This document shows, piece after piece, positions 33,643 through 43,254 of a DNA stretch of 64,000 nt (position 1 is its first letter; each line of letters starts with the position of its first letter). The position numbers and the translations under genes were made by a program. Origin of the DNA: Paenarthrobacter sp. PH39-S1 (GTDB lineage: Bacteria > Actinomycetota > Actinomycetes > Actinomycetales > Micrococcaceae). The stretch spans positions 98,178 through 162,177 of the forward strand of contig NZ_JASISR010000001.1 of NCBI RefSeq assembly GCF_030063245.1, given 5' to 3'. Under the pieces are notes generated by a model. The model was not told where the DNA came from. It saw only the letters and a program-made list of their open reading frames with translations, and made no database searches.

Positions 33643-35185
33643 TTTGGTTCTCCTCGGCGATGATGTCGGTGTGGTGCAGGTCCTCCCCGTTGCCGTTGCG
33701 CTCCAGCACATCGGCGTCGGTCAGCGGGGCCCGGATGCCCAATGGAATGCCCGCTGCCAGCCGGGAGCGGAAGCGCGGGTAGCCCAACGCGAAGTAGAGG
33801 ACTGCCGAGGTGACGGTGCCCGCGAGCCAGGAAAAGTCCATGCCGCCCAGCGCCGTGGCGATCGGGCCCTGCAGTGCGGGAATGGCGCCGTACATGCACA
33901 TCCAGGTCATGATGATGCCGGCGAAGAAGGCAATGAAGGCCGCGGGGTTGAATGCCTTCAGATGGGTCTTTTCGGGCGGCAGGAACAGATAGCCGAAGTT
34001 CTTGTGGCGCCGTTCAAAGATGAAGTAATGCACGGCCATGATGCCGCCCCAGGTGGCGACCCAGGCGACGATGGCGATCAGCCACGTATCCAACAATTCG
34101 CCGAAGTTGCGGGCGAACATGAAGCCGATGACTGCCACCATGGACAGCACCCCCACGAGAATGGACAGCTTCTTTCGGGATACCTTGATGTCCAATGCCT
34201 GGACGGCCACGCTGAATGTGTACATATTGATGATGTTCGTGGCAATCGGGCCGTGGATCACCAGCAGGATCACCGGGATGGCAAAGGTGCCGAAGTTCTG
34301 CACGATCAACGCGCCCGGATCGGCGCTGCCGTTTTTCGTCGCCAGGCTGGCCCCGAGAATACCGAGCCACACCACGGGCAGGAACTGGCCCAGTACGCTG
34401 ACGGTAAAGAGTTTCAGCGGACGGATTTTCTTGCTGACGAAGCGCGAATAGTCCGGAGCGTAGGTGAACCAGCCAATACCCCAGCCGATGCCGATGGCTG
34501 TCATGACGCCCGACATGGCCGCAATCCGCGGTGCCCCCGTGAGAATTTCCCCGGGGGGTCCCTGATAGCCCCAGTCGATGTTCAAATGGGTCCACGCGAG
34601 GATGGACATGGCGACCAGCACCACGATGGTGGGCGGCATGGTCCATCGTTCAAATTTGGCGATGGCGTGGTAACCCCGGTAGCAGATGATCACCTGGATG
34701 CTCATGATCACGGCGGCCGTGCTGATCCGCCACCCGAAATTGGCGGCGGCGGGGTCCACCCAGCCGATCAGACCGAACAAGGCCATGACCAGGTCAAGGA
34801 TGATCCAGGTGTTGACGGCTGCCCAGCCGACGGCCACAAGCGCTTGGATGGCCGCGGGGAGATAGGCGCCGCGGCGTCCGAAGGCGCCACGGGAAAGCAG
34901 CATCCCGGTGGCACCGGTCCGCTGGCCCAGAATGACAAAAAAGCCGAAGCCCAGCATGCCGATGAGGTTTCCGGCAATGAGCACGATCAGGGTGTCGGAG
35001 AGCCCGAGGCCCAACTGGATCCCCAAGGCGCCGAGGATCCAGTTGATCGGGGCAACATTGGCGCCGGCCCAGATCCAGAACTGCCCGGACAGCTTCGTTG
35101 TCCGCGCCGATTCGGGCACGGGTTGGAGGATATCTTCTACTTCCTGAGTGACGCTTTCCGATTTCGTCGCCGATCTTTGTTTCAC
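33623..35185 (-). CDS. NCS1-family nucleobase/hydantoin/allantoin permease
   Basis: 520 aa from GTG 35185 (VKQRSATKSE), preceded by GGAAAGAG; the longer frame to 35335 runs through the promoter. About twelve helices are present, with NCS1 marks WIWAGANVAPINWILGALG (TM1), GQRTGATGMLLSRGAFGRRG (TM2-3) and YAPDYSRFV. Relatives carry cytosine (CodB), allantoin (PucI) and hydantoins (Mhp1). With the PuuE-like hydrolase on one side and a PucR regulator plus cytosine/creatinine-type deaminase on the other, the cargo is likely a cyclic ureide, cytosine or creatinine. Confidence 0.9.
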   Translation of the reverse strand: MKQRSATKSESVTQEVEDILQPVPESARTTKLSGQFWIWAGANVAPINWILGALGIQLGLGLSDTLIVLIAGNLIGMLGFGFFVILGQRTGATGMLLSRGAFGRRGAYLPAAIQALVAVGWAAVNTWIILDLVMALFGLIGWVDPAAANFGWRISTAAVIMSIQVIICYRGYHAIAKFERWTMPPTIVVLVAMSILAWTHLNIDWGYQGPPGEILTGAPRIAAMSGVMTAIGIGWGIGWFTYAPDYSRFVSKKIRPLKLFTVSVLGQFLPVVWLGILGASLATKNGSADPGALIVQNFGTFAIPVILLVIHGPIATNIINMYTFSVAVQALDIKVSRKKLSILVGVLSMVAVIGFMFARNFGELLDTWLIAIVAWVATWGGIMAVHYFIFERRHKNFGYLFLPPEKTHLKAFNPAAFIAFFAGIIMTWMCMYGAIPALQGPIATALGGMDFSWLAGTVTSAVLYFALGYPRFRSRLAAGIPLGIRAPLTDADVLERNGNGEDLHHTDIIAEENQNVTTQL

Positions 35186-35405
35186 AGGTTTTCTCTTTCC
35201 GCCGCTGAGTAAAGGAGCCTGCGAGAAGCCTATGTGTGATTGGCACCACATGGTATGGTGCAACTGTCCATGATCAGGGGCGGTTGACATGACACACTGT
35301 CCATCGGTTCTGCGTGAAGGTCGGCTTTTTTGCATCCCGGGGTGCCGGATCGTTGAGTCCGGGCGCCCCAGGATTGTTGTGCCGGATCGTTAAGAAGGGG
35401 ACAGC
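35186..35405. promoter_or_regulatory. Divergent promoter region between NCS1 permease and pucR
   Basis: It contains TGTGATTGGCACCACA (35235-35250), one mismatch from TGTGA-N6-TCACA. There are two sets of direct repeats: ACTGTCCAT at 35263-35271 and 35296-35304 (33 bp apart) and TGCCGGATCGTT at 35343-35354 and 35380-35391 (37 bp apart). A TTGACA at 35284-35289 could be the pucR -35. Direct repeats spaced by about whole helical turns are plausible binding sites for the dimeric PucR protein. Confidence 0.5.
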
Positions 35406-36911
35406 ATGGTGATTCCACTGGCCGAGGTGCTGGAGAGCGATCTTGTCCGGCAGGGCCGGCCACGGGTCCGTGCCGGCCGGGCGATGGTCGCGGTGAACTC
35501 CATTCGTTGGGTCCACTCCAGCGAGGTGCTGCAGATCGCTCCGCTCCTGCGCGGTGAGGAGCTTCTGCTGACGGGAGGATCAGCGCTTTTGGGGCTTAAG
35601 CCGGCGGCGCAGCAGGATTATATACGGCGGCTGGCCGAGCGGCATGTCAGTGCCTTGATCATTGAGACAGCGGGATTGAGCCGTCCGCTGTCGCCGGAAC
35701 TGATTCAGGCCGCCGATGAATCAGCCCTGCCGCTCATCGAGTTTCAATCAGTTGTCCCGTTCGTGGACATTGCCGAAGACATTAACCGACGGATCGTGTC
35801 CCGGCAGATTGCGGTCCTGCAAAGCGCGGACCTTATTGGTCAGCGGTTGATGGCAGGGCTGGCCTCGGGTGCCACCCTGTCTGCGCTTTTGGAGCTCCTG
35901 GCGGAATCGCTGAAAACGCACGTGGCGCTGATCGATCTGCGGGGGGCAGTGCTGGAAACGGCGGGCGAACCGGCGCAACATGCCGACCCTATCGAGGTGG
36001 ATATCTTCATTGGGGGCATTGTGACGGCGAAACTGGCCGTCCAGCGACGGGCCGGAACCGACGCCTCCGTGCTCCGCACCATCGGGGAGCGGCTCAGCGG
36101 AACGTTCGCGCTGGCGTTGTCCCAGCGGCACCAGCCCACGCTGTCCCAGATCGCCGATACAACGTTGATGCGTGCCGTAGTTGACGGCTCCGGGCCGGCG
36201 CAGGTGAAGGAGTATTGCAGGATAGCCGGATTTCCCACCGACCAGCCCGTGCTGATGATGGAGTTCCGGCGGATCGGATTGGCCAATATCCAGGGGGCCG
36301 CGGAACGGGCGGTGCGACGGTGTTGCCCCGGTGTGCGGACGTATCAGGATGCCGGCAACGTCTACGCCCTGATCCCGTTGGGCACCACAGGAACCCGGCA
36401 ACGGCGGGTCAGCATTCTGGTGGCGCTGGAGCAGGAGCTGGCCGAAGCCGCGGTCACCGGGGTCATGGGTCCAACGGTCGTAGACGCCACCTTGGCGCAT
36501 TGGTCGCTGAGCGAGGCCAAACTGGCGCACTCGCTGGGACCGGCGTCTAAGGTTGGCAATAATCTGTGGGACAGCGAAAACTTTGTGGTGGAACGGCTGG
36601 CGGGTGCGCTGCCGGCGCTGACCGTGGGGCGCCTGACTCAGGAATTGGTCGGAGAACTACTGGAGTACGATAAGCGCCGGGGCACCAGCCTGCTGGAAAC
36701 GCTCGACCAATGGTTGGTGGCCGGGTGCAATACGGCGGTCGCGGCCCGCATGCTGTTCCTGGAGCGCCAGTCCATGCACAATCGGCTGACCCGGATTTTC
36801 GAGTTGTTGGGCGGTGATCCGCGCGGCACGGGCAAGATGGCCGGATTGCATCTGGCCGTCCGGCTGGCGACGACCCTGCCACACCACGTCCACGCGTCCA
36901 GGCTGCGCTGA
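35406..36911 (+). CDS. PucR-family transcriptional regulator
   Basis: 501 aa. The N-terminal PucR sensor domain starts MVIPLAEVLESDLVRQGRPR and contains EVLQIAPLLRGEELLLTGGSAL. A GGDEF-like linker follows, and the C-terminal HTH_30 reads LLETLDQWLVAGCNTAVAARM then LFLERQSMHNRLTRIFELLG. The family controls purine, nucleobase and amine catabolism. Divergent from the NCS1-PuuE operon and upstream of the deaminase gene (75 bp), it is the natural regulator of that module. Ribosome site GAAGGGG precedes ATG 35406. Confidence 0.9.
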   Translation: MVIPLAEVLESDLVRQGRPRVRAGRAMVAVNSIRWVHSSEVLQIAPLLRGEELLLTGGSALLGLKPAAQQDYIRRLAERHVSALIIETAGLSRPLSPELIQAADESALPLIEFQSVVPFVDIAEDINRRIVSRQIAVLQSADLIGQRLMAGLASGATLSALLELLAESLKTHVALIDLRGAVLETAGEPAQHADPIEVDIFIGGIVTAKLAVQRRAGTDASVLRTIGERLSGTFALALSQRHQPTLSQIADTTLMRAVVDGSGPAQVKEYCRIAGFPTDQPVLMMEFRRIGLANIQGAAERAVRRCCPGVRTYQDAGNVYALIPLGTTGTRQRRVSILVALEQELAEAAVTGVMGPTVVDATLAHWSLSEAKLAHSLGPASKVGNNLWDSENFVVERLAGALPALTVGRLTQELVGELLEYDKRRGTSLLETLDQWLVAGCNTAVAARMLFLERQSMHNRLTRIFELLGGDPRGTGKMAGLHLAVRLATTLPHHVHASRLR

Positions 36912-36986
36912 TTTACCCGCACCACGAAGTTTCACACCGCAAATTGTTGCACCATGTGCCGACGTGCCATGAACAAGGAGAAGCTG

Positions 36987-37421
36987 ATGACCGATCCCGC
37001 ATTTGAGGCAGCCGTGGCGGCTGCCCTGAAAAGCCTGCGCGAAGGTGGCATTCCGATCGGGGCGGCATTGGCCCGCGACGGGCAAGTCGTCGCATCCGGT
37101 CACAATGAGCGGGTGCAGCGCGGCGACCCGATCGCGCATGGGGAAATGTCAGCCCTGCGGGCCGCGGGGCGGCAGAAAACGTACCGTGATACGGTTCTGT
37201 ACTCCACTCTCGCACCGTGCGCCATGTGCACCGGCACCGTGCTGCAGTTCAAGATTCCACGCGTGGTCGTGGGGGAGGCCCGGACGTTTCCTGGGGAGTT
37301 CGAGCTGCTGCGGTCCCGCGGGGTGGAAGTTGTGGTCCTGGACGATGAGCGCTGCATCGACATGATGCGCAGCTTCCAACGCGACCATCCGGAGCTTTGG
37401 GCCGAGGATATCGGCGAGTAG
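36987..37421 (+). CDS. Cytosine/creatinine deaminase (CDA fold, yeast FCY1 type)
   Basis: 144 aa from ATG 36987 with AAGGAG upstream. The zinc site is HGEMSAL (His and Glu) and LAPCAMCTGTVLQF (two Cys); VVVLDDERCIDMM and the C-terminal WAEDIGE closely follow yeast cytosine deaminase. It removes an exocyclic amino group from cytosine or, in bacteria using creatinine, makes N-methylhydantoin from creatinine. The window has the next two enzymes of that second route (60756 and 55138), so creatinine is an attractive substrate. Cytosine deamination with the NCS1 permease is the plain alternative. Confidence 0.88.
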   Translation: MTDPAFEAAVAAALKSLREGGIPIGAALARDGQVVASGHNERVQRGDPIAHGEMSALRAAGRQKTYRDTVLYSTLAPCAMCTGTVLQFKIPRVVVGEARTFPGEFELLRSRGVEVVVLDDERCIDMMRSFQRDHPELWAEDIGE

Positions 37422-37437
37422 GCCCGGCGGTGCCTGG

Positions 37438-38412
37438 TCATTTCAACCAGCCGTCCACGACGCTGCCGTGCGCATCAACCCATTTCTTGGCTGCGGCGTC
37501 GGGTTTCATGCCGCCTTGAATATCCTTGGCCACGGAGTTCTGGTCCTCGTTGGTCCAGGTGAAGGCCGTGGCCAGTTTCGCCGCCGGCGAGCCGCTGTCG
37601 GCGAGCTTCTTGGAGATGATCTTGTTCAGCTTGTACTGCGGGTAGTCGCACGCGACCTTTTCCGGGTCGGCGTCGCAACCTGGAGTCCAGGCCGGGAGTT
37701 CGACCTTGACCAATGGAACTTCCGAAAGGAACCACTGGGGGTCGTAGAAATAGCCCAGCAGCGGCGTCTTGTTCGCTTCCGCCGTCCGGAACGACTGGAT
37801 GAGCGCAGCTTCGGAGCCGGAGAAGACCACCCTGTAGTTCAGGTCGAGGTTCTTCACCAGCGCTTCGTCGTTGGTCACGAAGGCCGGGTCGCCGTCAAGC
37901 ACCTGCCCCTTGCCCCCGGACTCGGACGTTTTGAACAGGTCCGCGTACTTGTTCAGGTTTTTGCCGTCCGTGATATCGGGATACTTTGCCGCCATCCACG
38001 GCGGTACGTACCAGCCGATGTGGCCCACGTTGCCGGTGGGACCGGCGTCGACGGCGACCTTCTGATCGGTGATGTACTGTTTCGCCAGATCGTCATGGCC
38101 CCAGTTTTCGATGATGACGTCCACCTGGCCGGAGGCGAATCCCTGCCAGGAGATCTGCTCGTTCAGGTTCTTTTCCACCACCGTGCAGCCGAGCTTGTTG
38201 GTGGCCACGTAGTTGTACACCGCCGCATCGGCGGTGTAGCCGACCCAGGCGTTCAAGGCGACGTTGACGGTCCCGCAGTCGGTTTTGGCCACGGCGCCGG
38301 GCGCCGCCTGGTTCACGGCTGCGGCTCCGCAGCCGGTGAGCAGCATGAGCGCTCCGACGGTCGCGGCGGCGGCGGGGAAACTGCGTTTGAGGAGCCCTGC
38401 GGTTCTGGACAT
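37438..38412 (-). CDS. Glycine betaine/choline ABC transporter, substrate-binding lipoprotein (ProX/OpuAC)
   Basis: 324 aa. Lipoprotein signal with lipobox LLTGC (about residues 24-28). The mature protein has the OpuAC pattern: VNVALNAWVGYTADAAVYNY, GFASGQVDVIIENWGH, VGHIGWYVPPWMAAKYPDI and TPLLGYFYDPQWF with conserved Trp residues that box quaternary ammonium groups. It is the last gene of the long minus-strand choline/betaine operon, 101 bp after the permease gene, separated from it by a tandem repeat. Confidence 0.92.
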   Translation of the reverse strand: MSRTAGLLKRSFPAAAATVGALMLLTGCGAAAVNQAAPGAVAKTDCGTVNVALNAWVGYTADAAVYNYVATNKLGCTVVEKNLNEQISWQGFASGQVDVIIENWGHDDLAKQYITDQKVAVDAGPTGNVGHIGWYVPPWMAAKYPDITDGKNLNKYADLFKTSESGGKGQVLDGDPAFVTNDEALVKNLDLNYRVVFSGSEAALIQSFRTAEANKTPLLGYFYDPQWFLSEVPLVKVELPAWTPGCDADPEKVACDYPQYKLNKIISKKLADSGSPAAKLATAFTWTNEDQNSVAKDIQGGMKPDAAAKKWVDAHGSVVDGWLK

Positions 38413-38466
38413 TATTCTCTCTCTTTACGGTGGGGGCGGTACTGCCGGAATGCCATCGGTGGAACT

Positions 38467-38518
38467 GGGGTCGGAATGCCGGGGTCGGCATGCCGGGGGT
38501 CGGAATGCTGGGGTCAGG
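38467..38518. repeat. 14-bp tandem repeat between permease and binding-protein genes
   Basis: About 3.6 copies of GGGGTCGGAATGCC (one unit has an extra G) fill the spacer and touch the permease stop codon. They lie in the 5' leader of the binding-protein gene, where expression relative to the permease could be set. Confidence 0.85.
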
Positions 38519-40538
38519 TCCTTCGGGCACCCGGCTTCCTGCCGGGGGTCGAGGCGGCGGCTTGGGTGATGCGGTCCAGCAGGATACCGAGGAAGACGAT
38601 GGCCAGGCCCGCCGCCAGGCCCTTCCCGAAGACCGAGCTCTGGACGAAGCCCGCGACCACGTCATAGCCCAGACCGCCGGCGCCGACCAGGGCGCCAATG
38701 ACCACCATCGCCAGGACATACATCAGACCCTGGTTGGCGGCCAGCGCAAGCGTTTTCCGAGCCATCGGGAGCTGGACCTTGCTGATGACCTGCCACGGGG
38801 TGGAGCCGCTGGAAACGGCCGCCTCCACCACCGTGGGCGAAATGGCGGCGATGCCGTCGGCGGTGATCTTGATGGCCACCGGAGCGGCGTAAATGATGGC
38901 GGCCACGATGGCGGTGATGCGGGTGGCCCCGAACAATCCGAGGAAGGGAACCAGATAAACAAATGCCGGCATGGTCTGGCCGGCGTCGAGCATCGGCCGC
39001 ATGGCCGCATCTATCCGGCGAGACCGTCCCATCGCCACGCCGAAGACCACGCCCAGCAGCATCACAATCACGGTCGCCAGCAGGGTGCTGGCGAGCGTGA
39101 CCATGGCATCGCTCCATAGGCCCAGGGAGACGATCACGGCCAGGCAAAAGGTGGTCACCGCTGCCAGCTTCCAGCCGCCAATGGCGTAGGCGGCAATGGC
39201 AATCACGACCACCAGGAGATAAAACGGCGTCTCGGTCAACAGCGATTGGAACGGGTTCAGGATGCCAACCGTCACCGACTCGCGAAAGGAGTGGGTCAGG
39301 AAGTACAGATTTGTCTGCAGCCAGCCGCTGGCGGCGGTGACGCCGTCGCTGATGGCCGCCCCCACGTTCAGGCGCGCAGGGAAGACGGCTGCCCACAGTA
39401 CGGTGCGGGAAACCTGCACGATCCCGAGGGTCAGCAGCAGCGTGCCTGCGAGGACGATGTACCGGGCCCGCCCGGAGAGCCTTCTGGCCCGTCGGGCACT
39501 TGGCTCGGCCCGTTGGCTGGCCGCCGTGGTGACGCGGTCCAGTACGATGGCCATCAGGACGATGGCGAGCCCGGCGTTGACGGCAGTGCCCACGTCCAGG
39601 GACTGCAGGGCGACGACGACGACCTGACCCAGTCCCGGGGCGGCGATCAGGGCCGCGATGGTCACCATGGACAATGCGGCCATCGTGCTTTGGTTGATGC
39701 CCATCACAATAGTCCGGCGTGCCATCGGCAGCTGCACGGTGTGCAGCCGCTGCCAGCCGGTGGTGCCCAGCGAATCGGAGGCCTCCTTGGTGTTCTCGGG
39801 GATGCTGCGGATGCCGTGGGACGAAAGCCGGATGACCGGCGGAGCAGCATAGATCACGGTGGCGATGACCGCGGACGCGGGGCCGATCAGAAAGATCAGC
39901 GCCAGCGGGGCCAGGTACACAAACGTGGGCATCGTCTGCATGAAGTCCAGCACCGGCGTGAGGACCTTCTGCACCCGGTTGCTGGTCCCGGCCAGCACAC
40001 CCAATGGAATGCCGACGATCAGTGTCAACAGCACGGCCGTGAGCACCAGGGCAAAGGTATAGGCCGCATCGACGAACAGTCCCTGGATTCCGAAGAACGT
40101 GAAGACGACGGCGGTCAGCAGCGCAACCCTGACGTTGCCGACGGCGAACGCGATCCAGGTCAGCACGGCGACGGTGCCCAGCCAACCCAGGACGGGGATG
40201 ACTTCGCCGGTGGGGCTGGCCGCAAAGAGGGCCATGAAGAAGCCGGCGACCAGCCCGACGGCGCTGCGCAGGGGCGTGAGGATGTACATGAAGACGGGAT
40301 TGCCGTCGCGGTTCTCCGCGATCCAGCCGTTGAACCGGTTAAGGCTCCGGTGCAGGTCCGTCAGCTCCGAGGCCGGCAGAGCCAGTGTGCCGGTTCCCCG
40401 CAGCAACAGGAAGCCGAGCAGCCAGAGGACAGCGGCCGCCAGCAGCAGCCAGGTCCGGCGGCTGACCCGGCGGGCGCCCAGCGAGCCGCGGTCGGGCCGG
40501 GTGGCTGCGGCCGGGCGGTCCCGCAGTAGCGTAGCCAT
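38514..40538 (-). CDS. Glycine betaine/choline ABC transporter, tandem-permease fusion
   Basis: 674 aa, about twice a normal ProW. Two permease domains follow each other: the first has TMPTFVYLAPLALIFLIG and PENTKEASDSLGTTGWQRL (EAA loop, about residues 195-310); the second has AGQTMPAFVYLVPFLGLFG and SPTVVEAAVSSGSTPWQVI (about 490-620). Each would contact one ATPase copy, so one polypeptide may form the whole channel. Its ATG shares one base with the ATPase stop (TGATG). Confidence 0.9.
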   Translation of the reverse strand: MATLLRDRPAAATRPDRGSLGARRVSRRTWLLLAAAVLWLLGFLLLRGTGTLALPASELTDLHRSLNRFNGWIAENRDGNPVFMYILTPLRSAVGLVAGFFMALFAASPTGEVIPVLGWLGTVAVLTWIAFAVGNVRVALLTAVVFTFFGIQGLFVDAAYTFALVLTAVLLTLIVGIPLGVLAGTSNRVQKVLTPVLDFMQTMPTFVYLAPLALIFLIGPASAVIATVIYAAPPVIRLSSHGIRSIPENTKEASDSLGTTGWQRLHTVQLPMARRTIVMGINQSTMAALSMVTIAALIAAPGLGQVVVVALQSLDVGTAVNAGLAIVLMAIVLDRVTTAASQRAEPSARRARRLSGRARYIVLAGTLLLTLGIVQVSRTVLWAAVFPARLNVGAAISDGVTAASGWLQTNLYFLTHSFRESVTVGILNPFQSLLTETPFYLLVVVIAIAAYAIGGWKLAAVTTFCLAVIVSLGLWSDAMVTLASTLLATVIVMLLGVVFGVAMGRSRRIDAAMRPMLDAGQTMPAFVYLVPFLGLFGATRITAIVAAIIYAAPVAIKITADGIAAISPTVVEAAVSSGSTPWQVISKVQLPMARKTLALAANQGLMYVLAMVVIGALVGAGGLGYDVVAGFVQSSVFGKGLAAGLAIVFLGILLDRITQAAASTPGRKPGARRT

Positions 40539-41728
40539 CAGACGACTGCTTCTTTGCTGGCTGCTTTTTTACCGGGTACTTCCTTATTGGGGACAGCCTC
40601 ATTGTCGCGGCTGCCCGGGGCGGGGAAGGCAGCGCCGTGGTTGCCGGAAGTAGGGTTGCCGGAAGTAGGGTTGCCGGAAGCCCGGCCGTCGGACGTATGG
40701 CTGCCGGAGCCGTGGATAACCGACAGGATGGAGTCGCGGTCTATCTGGCCCAGGATAGTTCCGTCGCCGTTGGACACCAGCACCGGAGAGATCGTGCTCA
40801 TCACCACGGGAATGGCATCCCTGATCAACGTCCCCGCGGCCAGTACGGGACCATCATGGGCCGTGCTGGCCGCTACGGTTTTGGTGATCCATTTGAGCGT
40901 CAGGACGTCGGCCCGCGGTACCTCGGAGACGAAGTCAGCGATGTAGCTGTCTGCCGGGGAACCCACCAGTTCGTCACCGGAGCCCACCTGGACCATCTCG
41001 CCGTCGCGCATTATCAGGATCCGGTCACCGAGCTTGAGCGCCTCGGACAGGTCGTGGGTGACGAAGACCATGGTCTTTCCCATCTCCTTGTGCAACCGGA
41101 TCACCTCGGCCTGCATATCGCGGCGGATCAGCGGATCCAAGGCGGAAAACGGTTCGTCAAAGAGGATGGTGTCCGGGTCTCCGGCCAAGGCCCGTCCCAG
41201 TCCGACGCGCTGCTGCATACCGCCGGAGAGCTGGTCGGGATAGTGCTGCTCGTAGCCGGTGAGCCCCACGAGGTCAATGATCTCCTGGGACTTGCTGTAC
41301 CGCTCGTTTTTGGCCGTACCCCGGATCTGCAGGCCATAGGAGACGTTGTCCAGGACCGTGCGGTGCGGGAGCAGGCCGAAATGCTGGAACACCATGGAGA
41401 TCTTGCGCCGGCGCAGCTCGCGCAGCTCCGAGGTGCCGGCCTGAAGCACATCCCTCCCGTCCACCAGTACCTGCCCCGATGTTGGTTCGATCAACCGGGT
41501 GAGGCAGCGGATCAGCGTTGACTTCCCCGACCCGGAAAGCCCCATCACCACGAACACCTCGCCCTTGGCGACGTCGAAATTCATGTTCCGCACGGCCGTC
41601 ACGCAGCCGGTGTTTTCGAGCAGCTCGGCGGAGCTTTGTCCGGACAGCCCGGCATCACCGGGAACCTTTTCACCTCCGGAACCGAAGACTTTCCAGAGAT
41701 TGCGGACCGAAATAACGGGGCTGTTCAT
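40538..41728 (-). CDS. Glycine betaine/choline ABC transporter, ATP-binding protein (ProV)
   Basis: 396 aa from ATG 41728, preceded by AGGAG. Walker [10 protein letters not shown] (63-71), signature [15 protein letters not shown], Walker [17 protein letters not shown]-loop [10 protein letters not shown]. The spacer before the first core strand (residues about 30-45) is typical of ProV/OpuAA. The C-terminus has CBS-like sequence ([20 protein letters not shown]), which in OpuA senses ionic strength. The tail is repeat-encoded ([12 protein letters not shown]; 15-bp units GTTGCCGGAAGTAGG at 40640-40680). It overlaps the aldehyde dehydrogenase gene by 4 bp. Confidence 0.92.
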   Translation of the reverse strand: MNSPVISVRNLWKVFGSGGEKVPGDAGLSGQSSAELLENTGCVTAVRNMNFDVAKGEVFVVMGLSGSGKSTLIRCLTRLIEPTSGQVLVDGRDVLQAGTSELRELRRRKISMVFQHFGLLPHRTVLDNVSYGLQIRGTAKNERYSKSQEIIDLVGLTGYEQHYPDQLSGGMQQRVGLGRALAGDPDTILFDEPFSALDPLIRRDMQAEVIRLHKEMGKTMVFVTHDLSEALKLGDRILIMRDGEMVQVGSGDELVGSPADSYIADFVSEVPRADVLTLKWITKTVAASTAHDGPVLAAGTLIRDAIPVVMSTISPVLVSNGDGTILGQIDRDSILSVIHGSGSHTSDGRASGNPTSGNPTSGNHGAAFPAPGSRDNEAVPNKEVPGKKAASKEAVV

Positions 41729-43254
41729 CGCTGTTCTCCTGCCGTCGATGGGTCGAACCAATTGCCGGGACCCGGGTCGATGTTTTGCCAGATGTGCTTT
41801 GTTTCGCGGTACTCCGCGAGGCCGGCCACGCCCAGTTCCCGTCCGTTCCCCGATTGGCCGAAACCGCCCCACTCCGCCTGCGGAACGTAGGGGTGATAAT
41901 CGTTGATCCACACCGTCCCGTGCCGCAGGGCGTCTGCCACCCGTTGGCCGCGGGCACCATCCCGCGTCCAGACCGCGCCCGCGAGCCCGTAGATGGTGTC
42001 ATTGGCCAGGCGGATGGCCTGCTGTTCGGTGCTGAAGGTCTCCACCGTCAGTACCGGGCCAAAGGACTCATCCTGCACCACGCGCATGGTGCTGTGGCAG
42101 CCATCGAGAATGGTCGGCGGGTAGTAGCTTCCGCCGATCAGGCCCGGGTCGTCCGGAATGAATCCGCCGCAGAGCAGCCGGGCGCCTTCGGCCAGGCCGT
42201 CCTGAACATAGGAGTGCACCTTGGCCCGATGCGCGGTGGAGATCAGCGGACCGGTCTGGGCGTTGTCATCAAACGGCCCACCGAGCCGGATCAGCCGTGC
42301 CCGCCGGGTAACCTCGGCTACAAAATCGGCGTGGATCGACTCTTCGATGATGAGCCGCGCACCCGCGGAGCAGACCTGGCCCGAATGCAGGAAAACGGCC
42401 GTCAGCGCGTAGTCGACGGCGGCCTCCAGATCGGCGTCGGCGAACACGACGTTCGGGTTCTTGCCGCCGAGCTCGAGCGCCACGCGCTTCACCGTGGCGG
42501 CCGCGGCCGCCATCAGGAGTTTGCCCGTTGCCAGGCCGCCGGTGAATGAGATCATGTCCACCCGAGGATCGGTGCCCAGTACGGCGCCGACCACCGGTCC
42601 GGAGCCGGTCACCAGATTGGCCACACCGGCAGGAACTCCTGCCTCAGCAAGTGTCTCCATCAGCAGGATAGCGGTCGACGGCGTCAGCTCACTGGGTTTG
42701 AGCACGAACGTGTTCCCTGCCAGCAGGGCCGGTGCCACCTTCCAGGAGGTCTGGAGCAGCGGGTAGTTCCAGGGCGTGATCAGGCCGCAGACGCCGATGG
42801 GCGCATGGACAATCCTGCTGATGGCCCCAGGCTGGCCCGTGTCGATCACGCGGCCGGCGTCCGTGCCGGCGATGCCACCGTAGTACCGGAAGCAGGAAAT
42901 GACATCGTCGATGTCGAATTCGGCTTCGGCATACCGCTTTCCGGTATCCAAGGCCTCCGCCCTGGCATAGGCAGACTTGTCGCGCTCGAGCAGATCCGCA
43001 GTACGCGCCAGGATCCGTCCGCGTTCCTTTTCGGGTGTCGCCGGCCAGCCGCCGTCGTCAAAGCTGTGCCGTGCACTGGCGATGGCTGCTTCGGCGTCGG
43101 CCGTGCTGCCCTCGGCCACGGTGGCGACTGGGGTGCCATCCGCGGGGCAGCTGATGAGCCGAACTCCGCCGCCAACGGATGGCAGCCACGCTCCGCCGGC
43201 ATAGACGCCGCGGGCCAGCTGGACCCCGAGGTCCACGGACTGCGCCGCACTCAT
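41725..43254 (-). CDS. Betaine-aldehyde dehydrogenase (ALDH superfamily)
   Basis: 509 aa NAD(P)-dependent dehydrogenase. Motifs are [53 protein letters not shown] (general base Glu), [15 protein letters not shown] (catalytic Cys) and [12 protein letters not shown]. Position between choline dehydrogenase and the betaine importer, with 4-bp ATGA overlaps on both sides, makes betaine aldehyde the likely substrate and glycine betaine the product. Confidence 0.9.
   Translation of the reverse strand: MSAAQSVDLGVQLARGVYAGGAWLPSVGGGVRLISCPADGTPVATVAEGSTADAEAAIASARHSFDDGGWPATPEKERGRILARTADLLERDKSAYARAEALDTGKRYAEAEFDIDDVISCFRYYGGIAGTDAGRVIDTGQPGAISRIVHAPIGVCGLITPWNYPLLQTSWKVAPALLAGNTFVLKPSELTPSTAILLMETLAEAGVPAGVANLVTGSGPVVGAVLGTDPRVDMISFTGGLATGKLLMAAAAATVKRVALELGGKNPNVVFADADLEAAVDYALTAVFLHSGQVCSAGARLIIEESIHADFVAEVTRRARLIRLGGPFDDNAQTGPLISTAHRAKVHSYVQDGLAEGARLLCGGFIPDDPGLIGGSYYPPTILDGCHSTMRVVQDESFGPVLTVETFSTEQQAIRLANDTIYGLAGAVWTRDGARGQRVADALRHGTVWINDYHPYVPQAEWGGFGQSGNGRELGVAGLAEYRETKHIWQNIDPGPGNWFDPSTAGEQR

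Noticed and set aside
32725-35185. Allantoin pathway (PucI/PuuE)
   Set aside because: Kept only as an alternative: no allantoate or ureidoglycolate genes are present, and creatinine-related genes surround the module.
36547-36925. Minus-strand small frames overlapping the end of pucR
   Set aside because: Arg/Pro-rich shadows without ribosome sites.
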